From: Micromonospora sp. WMMD1128
GTDB taxonomy: Bacteria; Actinomycetota; Actinomycetes; Mycobacteriales; Micromonosporaceae
Reading direction: 5' to 3'
DNA: 64,000 nt
NCBI RefSeq assembly: GCF_027497235.1
Contig: NZ_CP114902.1
Location: forward strand, 5,048,001-5,112,000
The translations under genes were made by a program, and so were the position numbers. The notes below the pieces were generated by a model that did not search any database, was not told where the DNA came from, and worked only from the letters and a program-made list of their open reading frames with translations. How positions within the stretch are numbered: the first letter of the stretch is position 1; every line of letters starts with the position of its first letter. Shown one piece after another: positions 50,658 to 59,261 of the stretch.

Positions 50658-50677
50658 AGCTTACGCGACGGTAGTCT
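50658..50677. promoter_or_regulatory. Back-to-back promoters of rmlD and rmlA
   Basis: TAGTCT (50672-50677) lies 6 nt before the rmlA GTG. On the other strand TAAGCT (50663-50658) lies 9 nt before the rmlD GTG. The two -10 elements are 8 bp apart, so both leaderless transcripts must share or compete for overlapping polymerase sites. Confidence 0.6.
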
Positions 50678-50683
50678 CCGCGA

Positions 50684-51571
50684 GTGCGTGGAATCCTTCT
50701 CGCCGGCGGCACCGGGTCGCGTCTCTGGCCGATCACCCGGGCCGTTTCCAAGCAACTCATGCCGGTGTTCGACAAGCCGATGGTCTACTACCCGCTGTCC
50801 ACACTGGTGATGGCCGGGGTGCGGGAGATCCTGATCGTCACGACGCCCGAGGACCGCACGCAGTTCGAGCGGCTGCTCGGTGACGGCAGCCAGTGGGGGC
50901 TGCGCCTGGCGTACGCCGAGCAGGCCCGCCCGGAGGGCATCGCGCAGGCGTTGCTGCTCGGCGCGGACTTCATCGGTGGCGAGTCGGTCGCGCTGATCCT
51001 CGGCGACAACATCTTCCACGGCGTCGGGCTCGGCTCCCAGCTCGCGCGGCACGGCGACCCGGCCGGCGCGCGGGTGTTCGCCTACCCGGTCGCGAACCCG
51101 GCGGACTACGGCGTGGTCGAGTTCGACGCGGCCGGTCGGGTGCTGTCGATCGAGGAGAAGCCGGACCGTCCCCGGTCCCGGTACGCGGTGCCCGGCCTCT
51201 ACTTCTACGACCACCGGGTGGTGGAGATCGCCCGCAAGCTCACCCCCAGCGCCCGCGGTGAGTTGGAGATCACGGCGGTGAACGAGACCTACCGGGAGTG
51301 GGGCGAGCTGACCGTCACCGTGCTCGACCGGGGCACCGCGTGGCTGGACACCGGCACGTTCACCTCGATGATGCAGGCCGCCGAGTTCGTCCGGGTGATC
51401 GAGGAGCGCCAGGGCATGAAGATCGGCTGTGTCGAGGAGGTCGTCTGGCGGTCCGGGTTGATCGACGACGAGCGGTTGCGGAGCCTGGCGCTTCCACTGG
51501 CCCGCAGCGGTTACGGCAGCTACCTGCTGGGCCTGCTGGCCGAGCCGCCGGCGCCTCGGAGCGGGTCGTGA
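50684..51571 (+). CDS. rmlA: Glucose-1-phosphate thymidylyltransferase
   Basis: A 295-aa nucleotidyltransferase making dTDP-glucose. The signature [35 protein letters not shown] starts at residue 3, with the catalytic Arg and Lys. [13 protein letters not shown] and [20 protein letters not shown] complete the active site. The length matches RmlA. The GTG start follows TAGTCT by 6 nt. It overlaps rmlC by GTGA. Confidence 0.95.
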   Translation: MRGILLAGGTGSRLWPITRAVSKQLMPVFDKPMVYYPLSTLVMAGVREILIVTTPEDRTQFERLLGDGSQWGLRLAYAEQARPEGIAQALLLGADFIGGESVALILGDNIFHGVGLGSQLARHGDPAGARVFAYPVANPADYGVVEFDAAGRVLSIEEKPDRPRSRYAVPGLYFYDHRVVEIARKLTPSARGELEITAVNETYREWGELTVTVLDRGTAWLDTGTFTSMMQAAEFVRVIEERQGMKIGCVEEVVWRSGLIDDERLRSLALPLARSGYGSYLLGLLAEPPAPRSGS

Positions 51572-52176
51572 GGATCCGGCCGCTCGGCATCGAGGGGGCC
51601 TGGGAGGTCACCCCGGTGCGGCACGGCGACCCGCGCGGGTTGTTCGTCGAGTGGTACCGCTTCGACCGGCTCGCCGAGGCGGTCGGACACCCGCTGCGGC
51701 TGGCGCAGGGCAACCTCTCGGTGTCCGCGCGCGGCGTGGTGCGCGGCGTCCACTTCGCCGACGTCCCGCCCGGCCAGGCGAAGTACGTGACCTGTGTCCG
51801 GGGGGCCGTGCTCGACGTGGTGGTGGACGTCCGGGTCGGCTCACCGACCTACGGCCGGTGGGAGACGGTACGCCTGGACGACGTCGACCGGCGGGCCGTC
51901 TACCTGGCCGAGGGGCTGGGGCACGGCTTCTGCGCCCTGACCGACGACGCCACGCTCAGCTATCTCTGCTCCACCACCTACCGCCCGGCGGGCGAGCACA
52001 CCGTGCACCCGCTCGACGCCGACCTCGCCATCGACTGGCCGGCGGCGACGCCGCTGCTCTCCGCGCGGGACGCGGCGGCGCCCAGCCTGGCGCAGGCCCG
52101 CGCGGCGGGCCTGCTGCCGGACTACGACGCCTGCCGTTCCTTCACCGCCGGACGGGACACCCGCCCGTCGTCCTGA
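51568..52176 (+). CDS. rmlC: dTDP-4-dehydrorhamnose 3,5-epimerase
   Basis: A 202-aa cupin epimerase. [25 protein letters not shown] contains the catalytic His, [13 protein letters not shown] follows, and [20 protein letters not shown] holds the conserved Asp-Asp. The GTG is coupled to the rmlA stop. Its 3' end overlaps the convergent Wzz-like gene by 55 bp. The three rml genes supply L-rhamnose or a related deoxysugar. Confidence 0.93.
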   Translation: MRIRPLGIEGAWEVTPVRHGDPRGLFVEWYRFDRLAEAVGHPLRLAQGNLSVSARGVVRGVHFADVPPGQAKYVTCVRGAVLDVVVDVRVGSPTYGRWETVRLDDVDRRAVYLAEGLGHGFCALTDDATLSYLCSTTYRPAGEHTVHPLDADLAIDWPAATPLLSARDAAAPSLAQARAAGLLPDYDACRSFTAGRDTRPSS

Positions 52177-52892
52177 GCCGGGTCGTCCGGGGCAGGGCCG
52201 CCGTCCGGGGCAGGGCCGACCGGCCGGCGCCGCACGGCCGCCCGCGCCGCCGTCCACACGGCACGGGCGTCGGCGCCGATCGGCGTACCGGCGCGGCCGT
52301 TCGCCCGGGCCAGGGCCAGGGCGAGGCCGATCGCGAGTCCGCCGAGCGCGCCACCGGCGGCGTACGGCGGCCACCACACCCGCTCCGGCCGACGCGGCGC
52401 GACAGCGGGCGTCACCACCGCCACGTGGGCCTTGAGCCCCAGCCCGGCCGGCGGCAGGTCGCGTCGGGCGATCCGTTGCAGCTCGGCGGCGAGCGCGTTG
52501 GCGATCGCCGCCGCGGTGTCGGCCCGCCGGTCCGTCACGGCCACCTCGACGGTCAGGGTGTCCACGGTGGACCAGGCGACGACGCGGTCGGTCAGGTCGT
52601 CCGGCGGGTACGGCAGCCGCAGCGCGTCGATCACCGGGCGGGTCAGCCGCGGCGTGTTCATCATGGTGGCGTACGTCTTCACCCGCCGCTGCATGAGCTG
52701 GTCGGCCACCTCCTCGGACGGCGGGGGTTGCGGCGCGGCGGACCCGTCGGCCGCGAACGTGACGAGCAGCCGGGTCTGCGCCCGGTAGACGGGTTCGCGA
52801 CGCCCGGCGAGCACGCCCGCGCCGACGCCACCGAGCAACGCCAGCGCCACCACGATCGGCCACGAACGCCGGAGCACGCGGGCGAGGTCCAT
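52122..52892 (-). CDS. Wzz-like polysaccharide chain-length/co-polymerase protein
   Basis: A 256-aa membrane protein with an N-terminal TM (WPIVVALALLGGVGAGVLAG), a long extracytoplasmic helical region, and a C-terminal TM after PRRPERVWWPPYAAGG, the typical Pro-rich Wzz motif. No Walker A motif or tyrosine-kinase tail is present, so it is not a BY-kinase. The ATG lies 8 nt after TAGTCT (52906-52901). It probably sets chain length for the polymerase at 56117. Confidence 0.85.
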   Translation of the reverse strand: MDLARVLRRSWPIVVALALLGGVGAGVLAGRREPVYRAQTRLLVTFAADGSAAPQPPPSEEVADQLMQRRVKTYATMMNTPRLTRPVIDALRLPYPPDDLTDRVVAWSTVDTLTVEVAVTDRRADTAAAIANALAAELQRIARRDLPPAGLGLKAHVAVVTPAVAPRRPERVWWPPYAAGGALGGLAIGLALALARANGRAGTPIGADARAVWTAARAAVRRRPVGPAPDGGPAPDDPAQDDGRVSRPAVKERQAS

Positions 52893-53000
52893 GAGGCGGC
52901 AGACTACCGGGCGGACGGTCGCCGGCCGACGGCCGATTGCGGCGGGCCGCGCCGGTCGGGTAGAACAGGCCGGCGACATCGCATCCCGGGGGAGGACGAC

Positions 53001-54188
53001 GTGGTACGACGCTACGTCTCCCCCGAGCGTCTCTATCTGGCCTCCCTCGGCCTGACCGGGCTCGCCGCGCTGGTCTCGGTGACCCTGCCGGCGGCCCAGC
53101 GGGGGGAGCTGGCCGCGAACATGGTGAGCGCCACGGTGGGCGCCGCGCTCGGCGGTCTGTCCGTCGACACGTTCCTGCTGTCCCGCCCGGCCGGCTGGAT
53201 CATGTCCCGGGGTCGACTGTGGATCGTCGGCATCGTCGCCGGGTCGCTCGGGCTCACCGCGCTGGCGGCGGCGCTGCTGACCACGCTGGCCGGGCTGGGC
53301 AGCCACCCGGTCGGTGTGACGGCCGGGTGCGCGCTCACCGTCTTCAACACGGCGGGCGCGCTGGGGCTGCGGCTGCGCCGGTTCTGGTTCGTCTACGCCG
53401 TGCGGGCCGCCGGCGGGGCCGTGCTGGTCGCCGGGTACGCGCTGCTCTGGTCGGGTCGCCGGCTCGACGGCGGGGACTGGAGCGAGCTGTGGCTGGGCGT
53501 GCAGCTCGCCACCGCGACCGTGCTCGCGGTGGCGGTGCTGGTCTGGGCGCGGCGGTCCGGTCCGGTTCCGACGGCGAGCGCCGGGCGCGGCGACTACCGC
53601 GCCGACCTGCTCGCCGTGGGCCGTCTGCACGTCGGGGTGTGTGCGCAGATGCTGACGTACCGGCTGAGTCAGGTCCTGGTGGCCCGGTTCGCCGGCGCGG
53701 GCCCGCTCGGTGTCTTCGCGCTGGCCGTGGCGGCGCTGGAGTTCGCGCAGTCCGGGGCCGTGGTGCGGGCGCAGCGGATCCTGGCCGAGCGGGACCCGGA
53801 CGCCATCGGCGACCACGGCCGCGAGGTGGTCAGGGGCGCGACGCCGATCGCCGTGCTGGCCGTGGCCGGCCTGGCGGTGCTCGGCGTGCTCTCCCCCGAC
53901 TACCGGCACGCCTGGGTCTTCGGGCTGCTCCTGCTGCCCGGGACGCTGGCGCTGTCGGCCGGCAAGACGTGGAGCGCCGCGCTGCTCAAGCGCGCCGGCG
54001 AGCGGGCCACCACCGCCGTGGCCCTGGTCACCATGTCGGTGTCGGTCGTGCTGTACGTTCTGCTCATCCCGTGGGCCGGCGCGTTCGGCGCCGCGGTCGC
54101 CGCCTCGGTCGCCTACGTCGTGTACGCGCTCCGGACCCGGGCGCGCCTGCGCCGGGCCACGCCCCTCCTCGTCACTCGGATGGCCTAG
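53001..54188 (+). CDS. Wzx-like oligosaccharide flippase
   Basis: A 395-aa polytopic protein with about eleven hydrophobic segments, Arg-rich cytoplasmic loops and a family-like MLTYRLSQVLVARFAG segment near residue 220, consistent with Wzx/MVF-type exporters. GGGGGAGG precedes the GTG at 53001; the frame upstream is not coding. It begins a seven-gene rightward run with short gaps or overlaps. It would move undecaprenyl-linked repeat units across the membrane. Confidence 0.82.
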   Translation: MVRRYVSPERLYLASLGLTGLAALVSVTLPAAQRGELAANMVSATVGAALGGLSVDTFLLSRPAGWIMSRGRLWIVGIVAGSLGLTALAAALLTTLAGLGSHPVGVTAGCALTVFNTAGALGLRLRRFWFVYAVRAAGGAVLVAGYALLWSGRRLDGGDWSELWLGVQLATATVLAVAVLVWARRSGPVPTASAGRGDYRADLLAVGRLHVGVCAQMLTYRLSQVLVARFAGAGPLGVFALAVAALEFAQSGAVVRAQRILAERDPDAIGDHGREVVRGATPIAVLAVAGLAVLGVLSPDYRHAWVFGLLLLPGTLALSAGKTWSAALLKRAGERATTAVALVTMSVSVVLYVLLIPWAGAFGAAVAASVAYVVYALRTRARLRRATPLLVTRMA

Positions 54189-54190
54189 CG

Positions 54191-55039
54191 GTGGACGTCT
54201 CAGTCGTGGTGTTGACCTGGGAAGACTTCGAGCGCACCCGGGCCTGTGTCAGGTCCCTGCCGGCCGAAGCGGAAACGGTGGTGGTGGACAACGGCAGCGC
54301 CGCCGGCATCGCCGACGCGCTGCGGGCCATGTGCGCCGGGACCGGCGCCACCTACATCCGCTCGGAGACGAACCTCGGCTACGCCCGGGGCATGAACCTC
54401 GGCGTCCGGCACAGCACCCGCTCGCGGGTGGTGCTGTCCAACAACGACATCGAGGTACGCCCCGGCGCGGTCGAGCGGCTGGCCGCGGAACTCGACGACC
54501 CGACGGTGGGTGCCGCGTTCCCGAAGGTGCTCGACGTGGACGGCGTGGACCGAACCGCCGCCGGCCGGTTCCTGACGGTTCGCGCCGGCGTGGCGCACGC
54601 CACCGGGCTCAGCCTCGTCGCCCCGAGGCTGCGGATCGTCGCGCCGCCGGAGCGGGGGGACTGGCTCTCCGGGCCGTTCGTGGCGATCCGGCGGGAGACG
54701 CTGGAGCGGATCGGCGGCGTCGACGAGTCGTCCTTCTTCTACTCGGAGGACCTGCGACTGTGCTGGGCGGTCCGCCGGCTGGGGCTGCGCCTGGCGTACC
54801 TGCCGGACGCCGTGGTCAGGCACGAGGACGACGCCAGCGCCAAGCGCCGGTGGCCGGCGGAGGAGATCGCCCGCCGGCAGACCCGGGAGTTCATCCGGGC
54901 CAGCCGCGAGCTGGCCGGGTGGCGGGGCACCGTCGCCTGTTCCGCGTACACCCTCGGGGTGCTGGCGCGGGCCGCGGTGGGCGGCGGCGCCCGCCGGGCG
55001 GTCGCCCGGGGCGCGCTGGAAGGCATGGCCGCCCGATGA
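54191..55039 (+). CDS. Glycosyltransferase family 2 (rhamnosyl-type)
   Basis: A 282-aa cytoplasmic or membrane-associated transferase. VSVVVLTWEDFERTRACVRSLP opens the GT-A fold, VVVDNGSAAG holds the first Asp, LSNNDIEVRPGA replaces the usual DxD region, and GPFVAIRRETLERIGGVDESSFFYSEDLRLCWA contains the ED motif of inverting GT2 rhamnosyltransferases. The GTG is 2 bp after the flippase stop. It overlaps the next gene by ATGA. Confidence 0.88.
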   Translation: MDVSVVVLTWEDFERTRACVRSLPAEAETVVVDNGSAAGIADALRAMCAGTGATYIRSETNLGYARGMNLGVRHSTRSRVVLSNNDIEVRPGAVERLAAELDDPTVGAAFPKVLDVDGVDRTAAGRFLTVRAGVAHATGLSLVAPRLRIVAPPERGDWLSGPFVAIRRETLERIGGVDESSFFYSEDLRLCWAVRRLGLRLAYLPDAVVRHEDDASAKRRWPAEEIARRQTREFIRASRELAGWRGTVACSAYTLGVLARAAVGGGARRAVARGALEGMAAR

Positions 55040-56130
55040 GGGTGCTGTTCGTCTGCACCACAGGCGGGTCCGGCCGGCGGCAGCTCGGCGGTGCCGAGCG
55101 TTTCCTGACCGAGATGCTGCCGGCGCTCGCCGACCGGGGCGTGGACGTGGTCGCCGCCACCGGCGACGACGAGGTGGCGGCGGCGCTGCGGACCGCGGGC
55201 GTGCGGTGGCTGCCGCTCGCCGCCGCCGGGCGGGTCGACCTCGGCTACGCGCGGCGGATCCGGGCGCTCGTCGACGAACTGCGGCCGGACGTGGTCAGCG
55301 CGCACCTGCTCTCCGCCGCCATGCACGCCCGCGCCGGACTGGGCGTGCGCGGCCGGCGCACGCCGCTCGTGGTGACGCTGCACAACAGCCTCTGGCAGTA
55401 TCGCGACGCGGCGGGGTCGCTGCGGGCGAAGGCGGCCGTGCAGGCGAACATCGCCACGGACCTGATGTTGCGCCGGCTCCGGCCGCACGCGACGGTCGCG
55501 GTTTCCGCCTTCGAGGCCCGGGAGCTGCGGGTACGCGGACGGGTGCGGGACGTGCGGGTGATCACGAACCCGCTGCCGGCGATCTGGCCGGAGGCGACCG
55601 ACCGGCCCGGGCCCGCGCCGGACGAGCCGGTCCGGGTCGGCTTCCTCGGCCGGCTGGAACGGGAAAAGGGCGCGGACCTGCTGCCGGCCGTCGCGGCGGC
55701 GCTGCCGGACGTCGAGTTCCTGGTCGCCGGCGCCGGCGACCTGCCGCTCGCCGCCCGGCCGAACCTGCACCTGATCGGGCGGGTGGACGCGGCGCCCTTC
55801 CTGCACCGGATCCACTGCCTGCTGGTGCCGTCCCGGGTGGAGGCGTTCGGGCGCAGCGCGCTGGAGGCGATGTCGCTCGGCGTACCGGTGGTGCACTCCG
55901 GGGTGGGTGGCCTGGCCGAGGTCACCGCGGCCGGCGACGGCGTGCTCGCGTACCGGGCGGAGCCGACCCCGGCGGCGATGGCCGCCGCGGTGCGCACGGC
56001 CACCGGGCCGCAGGCGTGGGACGAGCGTCGCCGCGAGCTGGCCCGGGAGTACGCGACCCGGCACTCCTTCGCCGGCTGCGTGGACGACTGGCTCGACCTC
56101 TACCGGACGGTTTCCCGTGCCGCCGGCTGA
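55036..56130 (+). CDS. Glycosyltransferase family 4
   Basis: A 364-aa GT-B transferase. The N-terminal domain has the donor/acceptor loop GGAERFLTEMLPALADRG. The C-terminal domain starts with RVGFLGRLEREKGADLL and has PSRVEAFGRSALEAMSLGVPVV, the E-x7-E retaining GT4 motif. It adds a sugar with retention, for example glucose, mannose or galactose. ATG overlaps the previous stop; the end overlaps the polymerase by 14 bp. Confidence 0.92.
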   Translation: MRVLFVCTTGGSGRRQLGGAERFLTEMLPALADRGVDVVAATGDDEVAAALRTAGVRWLPLAAAGRVDLGYARRIRALVDELRPDVVSAHLLSAAMHARAGLGVRGRRTPLVVTLHNSLWQYRDAAGSLRAKAAVQANIATDLMLRRLRPHATVAVSAFEARELRVRGRVRDVRVITNPLPAIWPEATDRPGPAPDEPVRVGFLGRLEREKGADLLPAVAAALPDVEFLVAGAGDLPLAARPNLHLIGRVDAAPFLHRIHCLLVPSRVEAFGRSALEAMSLGVPVVHSGVGGLAEVTAAGDGVLAYRAEPTPAAMAAAVRTATGPQAWDERRRELAREYATRHSFAGCVDDWLDLYRTVSRAAG

Positions 56131-57475
56131 ACGTCGACTCTGGTCGGTCGCGCTCCCGTTCGCGCTCGGCGTGGCCCTGCTGCTGGCGACCTGGGACGCG
56201 GGGGCGGCGGTCACGCTCGCGTTCGCCGTCGGCGCGTCGGTTGCCGCCCGCGCCCGGATGTGGGCGCTCGCCGCGTGCGCCACCGTGTGGACCGCCGCGC
56301 TGCTCGCCGTGCGGGTGCTGCCCGGCCCGTACGACTCGTGGGCGGGTCGCGGGGTGCTGCCGGTGCTCGCCGGTTACGTGACCGTCTTCCTGCTGGCGTG
56401 GGCGGCCGGGCGGCGGCTGGTCGAGCGGCGGGACGGCGGACGGCCGCCGCCGGACCTGCCCCGGCCGAAACCGTCTCGCCCGGAGCTGTCCTGGCCGTCC
56501 GAGCGGCGCCTGCGGGCGTACCTGTTCGTGCTGCTCGGCGTGGCGGTGGTGACCGCGGCGGTCCGCTTCCGCGGCACCCTGCCGCCGCTGCTCGCCGACA
56601 ACCCGGACGCCGCCCGGCAGGTGCTCCGCGAGCAGTCCAACCTGGTCGTCGGCCTGCTGTCCGAGGCGTGGACGCTCGGCATGGCCGTCTCGCTGCTGCG
56701 CGCGCTGTCCGGACGCCGGCCGGCGCTGCCGCTCTACTACGCGCTGACCGCGGTGTTCACCGTCGGCGCGGCGCTCGGCGCGAGCAAGAACTCGGTGCTC
56801 GTCGGCATCGCGCCGGCGCTGATCACCGCGCTGTCGGTGCGGCGTACCCGGGGTCGGGCCGCGGCGTTCCTGGCCGCGCGGACGCCCGTGGTGCTGCTGA
56901 TCGGCGCGGCGGCGCTCGGCGCGGCGGTGTTCCTCGGCGGGCAGCGCACCATGGCCGGCACCGGCACGTTCGAGACCGAGTTCCGCGCCCGCTACGGCAG
57001 CAACGCGCTGACCAGCAGCGCCGGGTCGCTCGACCTGTCGCTGAGTTCCTCCACCGAGACGTTCGGGCGGGTCTGGTCGCAGCGGGCGCACCTGGAGCCC
57101 CGGCACGGCACCTACTCGCTGACGTTCCTCGGCTCTCGGGTCGAGCCGATCGTCGGCAAGGCCGACCTGTACGGCTTGACCGCCCAGCTCAGCCAGCCGT
57201 ACCTGATGAACACCGCCACCTTCGTGGCCATCCCGCTGCTCGACTGGGGTCCGCTCGGCGCGGCGGTCTTCCTGGCCGTGCTCGGCCTGGCGGTCGGCGG
57301 GACCGAACGGTGGTTCGAGTTCTCCGCCGCGCCGGCCGGGCAACTGGCCCGGGCGTTCGTCGTCTACTTCGCGCTGTTCGGCGTCTACGAGCTGTACCCC
57401 CTGATCTATCCGACCTGGTTGAGCCTGGTGCCCGGCCTGGTGATCCTGCACCGGCTGGGGAGGACCACGACGTGA
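56117..57475 (+). CDS. Wzy-like O-antigen/exopolysaccharide polymerase
   Basis: A 452-aa membrane protein with about ten TM helices and a large extracytoplasmic loop (about 270-370, from QRTMAGTGTFETEF to TYSLTFLGSR). Such topology with little sequence conservation is typical of Wzy polymerases. The GTG at 56117 lies in the overlap with the GT4 gene. It is coupled to the following GT2 by GTGA. The call rests on topology and context. Confidence 0.78.
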   Translation: MPPAERRLWSVALPFALGVALLLATWDAGAAVTLAFAVGASVAARARMWALAACATVWTAALLAVRVLPGPYDSWAGRGVLPVLAGYVTVFLLAWAAGRRLVERRDGGRPPPDLPRPKPSRPELSWPSERRLRAYLFVLLGVAVVTAAVRFRGTLPPLLADNPDAARQVLREQSNLVVGLLSEAWTLGMAVSLLRALSGRRPALPLYYALTAVFTVGAALGASKNSVLVGIAPALITALSVRRTRGRAAAFLAARTPVVLLIGAAALGAAVFLGGQRTMAGTGTFETEFRARYGSNALTSSAGSLDLSLSSSTETFGRVWSQRAHLEPRHGTYSLTFLGSRVEPIVGKADLYGLTAQLSQPYLMNTATFVAIPLLDWGPLGAAVFLAVLGLAVGGTERWFEFSAAPAGQLARAFVVYFALFGVYELYPLIYPTWLSLVPGLVILHRLGRTTT

Positions 57476-58401
57476 CCGGGACGCCGTTCGACGGGCTGAC
57501 GGTGGTGACCGTGCTCTACCGGTCCGCCGGCATGCTCGCCGAGACGCTGCCCACCTGGGTACGCGCCGCGGGCGACCTGCCGGTCCGGTTCGTCTTCGCC
57601 GACCACCAGCCGGCCGACGGGTGCGCCGACGTCGTCGCCGGTCACCTGCCCGCCGGCCGGTACGCCTACCTGCCCGACGGGTCGAACCCGGGCTTCGCGG
57701 CCGGCTGCAACCGCGCCGTGGCGACCGTCGACACGTCCCACGTGCTGCTGCTCAACCCGGACGTGTGGCTGCCCGACGACGCGCTGGCCCGGATCTGCGC
57801 CGCCGTCGCCGCGCACCCGGACGGCCCGATCGCGGTGGGCCTGGCCATGCACGGCGGCGAGTACGTGGGCATCGACCTGAACCCGCTGTCGCTCTTCATC
57901 GACCGGCCAGCCACGGTCGGCCGGGCCCCGCTCGGCCCGTCCGGCGGGGCGGCGGTGTTCCCGACCGCGCTGTTCCGCCGGTTCGACGGCTTCTGGGAGC
58001 ACCTGTTCGCCTGGGGCGAGGACGCCGACCTGGCGTTCCGGCTCTACGCCGCCGGCCTGCGCACGCGCGGGCTGGACCTGGTGCTGCCGCACGCCGGTGG
58101 GCACAGCGTGTCCGGCGACCACGGGCTGTCCGGGTTCCGGGCGTACCTGCTGGCCCGTAACCGGCTGCTGGTGGCGGCGCGCACGTTCACCGGGCCGCTG
58201 CTGCTCGTCGCGCTGCCGGTCCTCGCGCTGGCGCACGTCGCGCTTGCCGCCCGGCGGATCCGGCAGGGCCTGCTGCGGCCGTTCCTGCGCGGCGTCGGGC
58301 GCGGGCTGGTCGAGGCGCCGGCCGCCCGCCGGCAGTGGACCGGCAGCCGGTTCGGCTTCGCGTCGCTGCGCGGCTTTCTCACCGCCCGGGAGGCCCGATG
58401 A
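57472..58401 (+). CDS. Glycosyltransferase family 2
   Basis: A 309-aa transferase. LTVVTVLYRSAGMLAETLPTW begins the fold, LLLNPDVWLPDDAL is the metal-binding motif, and GFWEHLFAWGEDADLAFRLYAAG holds the ED base motif. A C-terminal hydrophobic helix pair (LLLVALPVLALAHVALAA) may bind membrane. The GTG overlaps the polymerase stop, and the end overlaps the next GT2 by ATGA. Confidence 0.88.
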   Translation: MTGTPFDGLTVVTVLYRSAGMLAETLPTWVRAAGDLPVRFVFADHQPADGCADVVAGHLPAGRYAYLPDGSNPGFAAGCNRAVATVDTSHVLLLNPDVWLPDDALARICAAVAAHPDGPIAVGLAMHGGEYVGIDLNPLSLFIDRPATVGRAPLGPSGGAAVFPTALFRRFDGFWEHLFAWGEDADLAFRLYAAGLRTRGLDLVLPHAGGHSVSGDHGLSGFRAYLLARNRLLVAARTFTGPLLLVALPVLALAHVALAARRIRQGLLRPFLRGVGRGLVEAPAARRQWTGSRFGFASLRGFLTAREAR

Positions 58402-59231
58402 CGCACCAGTGGACCGTGGTGACTGTCGCCCACAACTCGGCCGGGACGCTGCGCCGCTGCTGGCGCGACCGGAAGCCGTACGAGTGGCTGGTGGTCGACA
58501 ACGCCTCCGCGGACGACTCCGCCGCGGTCGCCGCCGAGCTGGGCGCACGGGTCATCCGGCTGCCGGCGAACGTCGGCTTCGCCCGCGCGAACAACGTGGC
58601 ACTGCGCGAGGCCACCGGCCGCTACGTCCTGTTCGCCAACCCGGACCTGGAGGTACGCGCCGACGACCTGCCCGTGCTGGCCGGGCACCTGGACGTCCAC
58701 GGCGGTCTGGTCGCGCCGCAACTGCTCGGCACCGACGGCACACCGCAGGCCAACGGGCGCGGATTCCCGTACGCCACCGCCAAGCTCGGCAACCGGAACG
58801 TCTGGCCGCTGTCCCGGCTGCACGCCTCGTACCGGCAGGTGGTCGCGCCGGGTGAGACGCGCTACGTCGCCTGGGTGATGGGCGCGGCGGTCGCCGGCCG
58901 GACCGCCGACGTCGCCGCGCTGGGCGGGTGGAACGAGCGGTTCTTCCTCTACTACGAGGACCACGAGCTGGGCCTGCGCGCCTGGCGGCGGGGCCTGGCG
59001 GTCGCGGTGCGCGGCGACGTGCGGTGGACACACCACTGGGCCCGCGCGACCAACTCGGTGCGCTGGTCCCGGGCGCACAACCTGGAACTGCGCTCCGCCC
59101 GCACCTTCTTCGGCATGTTCCCCGAGTTCCTGGTCGGACTTCCGCGGCCGGAGCGCCGGCACCGGGAGGCCGCCCGGCTGGTCGGGTCGCCGGTGCCCGA
59201 CGGTGCCGGTCCGGTCACGCGGGGGACCTGA
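58398..59231 (+). CDS. Glycosyltransferase family 2
   Basis: A 277-aa transferase. WTVVTVAHNSAGTLRRC and WLVVDNASADDSA open the GT-A fold; LFANPDLEVRADD is the metal site; GGWNERFFLYYEDHELGLRAWRRG has the catalytic ED. It is rhamnosyltransferase-like, which fits the rml genes. ATG overlaps the upstream gene. Confidence 0.88.
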   Translation: MTHQWTVVTVAHNSAGTLRRCWRDRKPYEWLVVDNASADDSAAVAAELGARVIRLPANVGFARANNVALREATGRYVLFANPDLEVRADDLPVLAGHLDVHGGLVAPQLLGTDGTPQANGRGFPYATAKLGNRNVWPLSRLHASYRQVVAPGETRYVAWVMGAAVAGRTADVAALGGWNERFFLYYEDHELGLRAWRRGLAVAVRGDVRWTHHWARATNSVRWSRAHNLELRSARTFFGMFPEFLVGLPRPERRHREAARLVGSPVPDGAGPVTRGT

Positions 59232-59261
59232 ACGCGAACGGTGTTTTGGTAGCGTCTCGCC

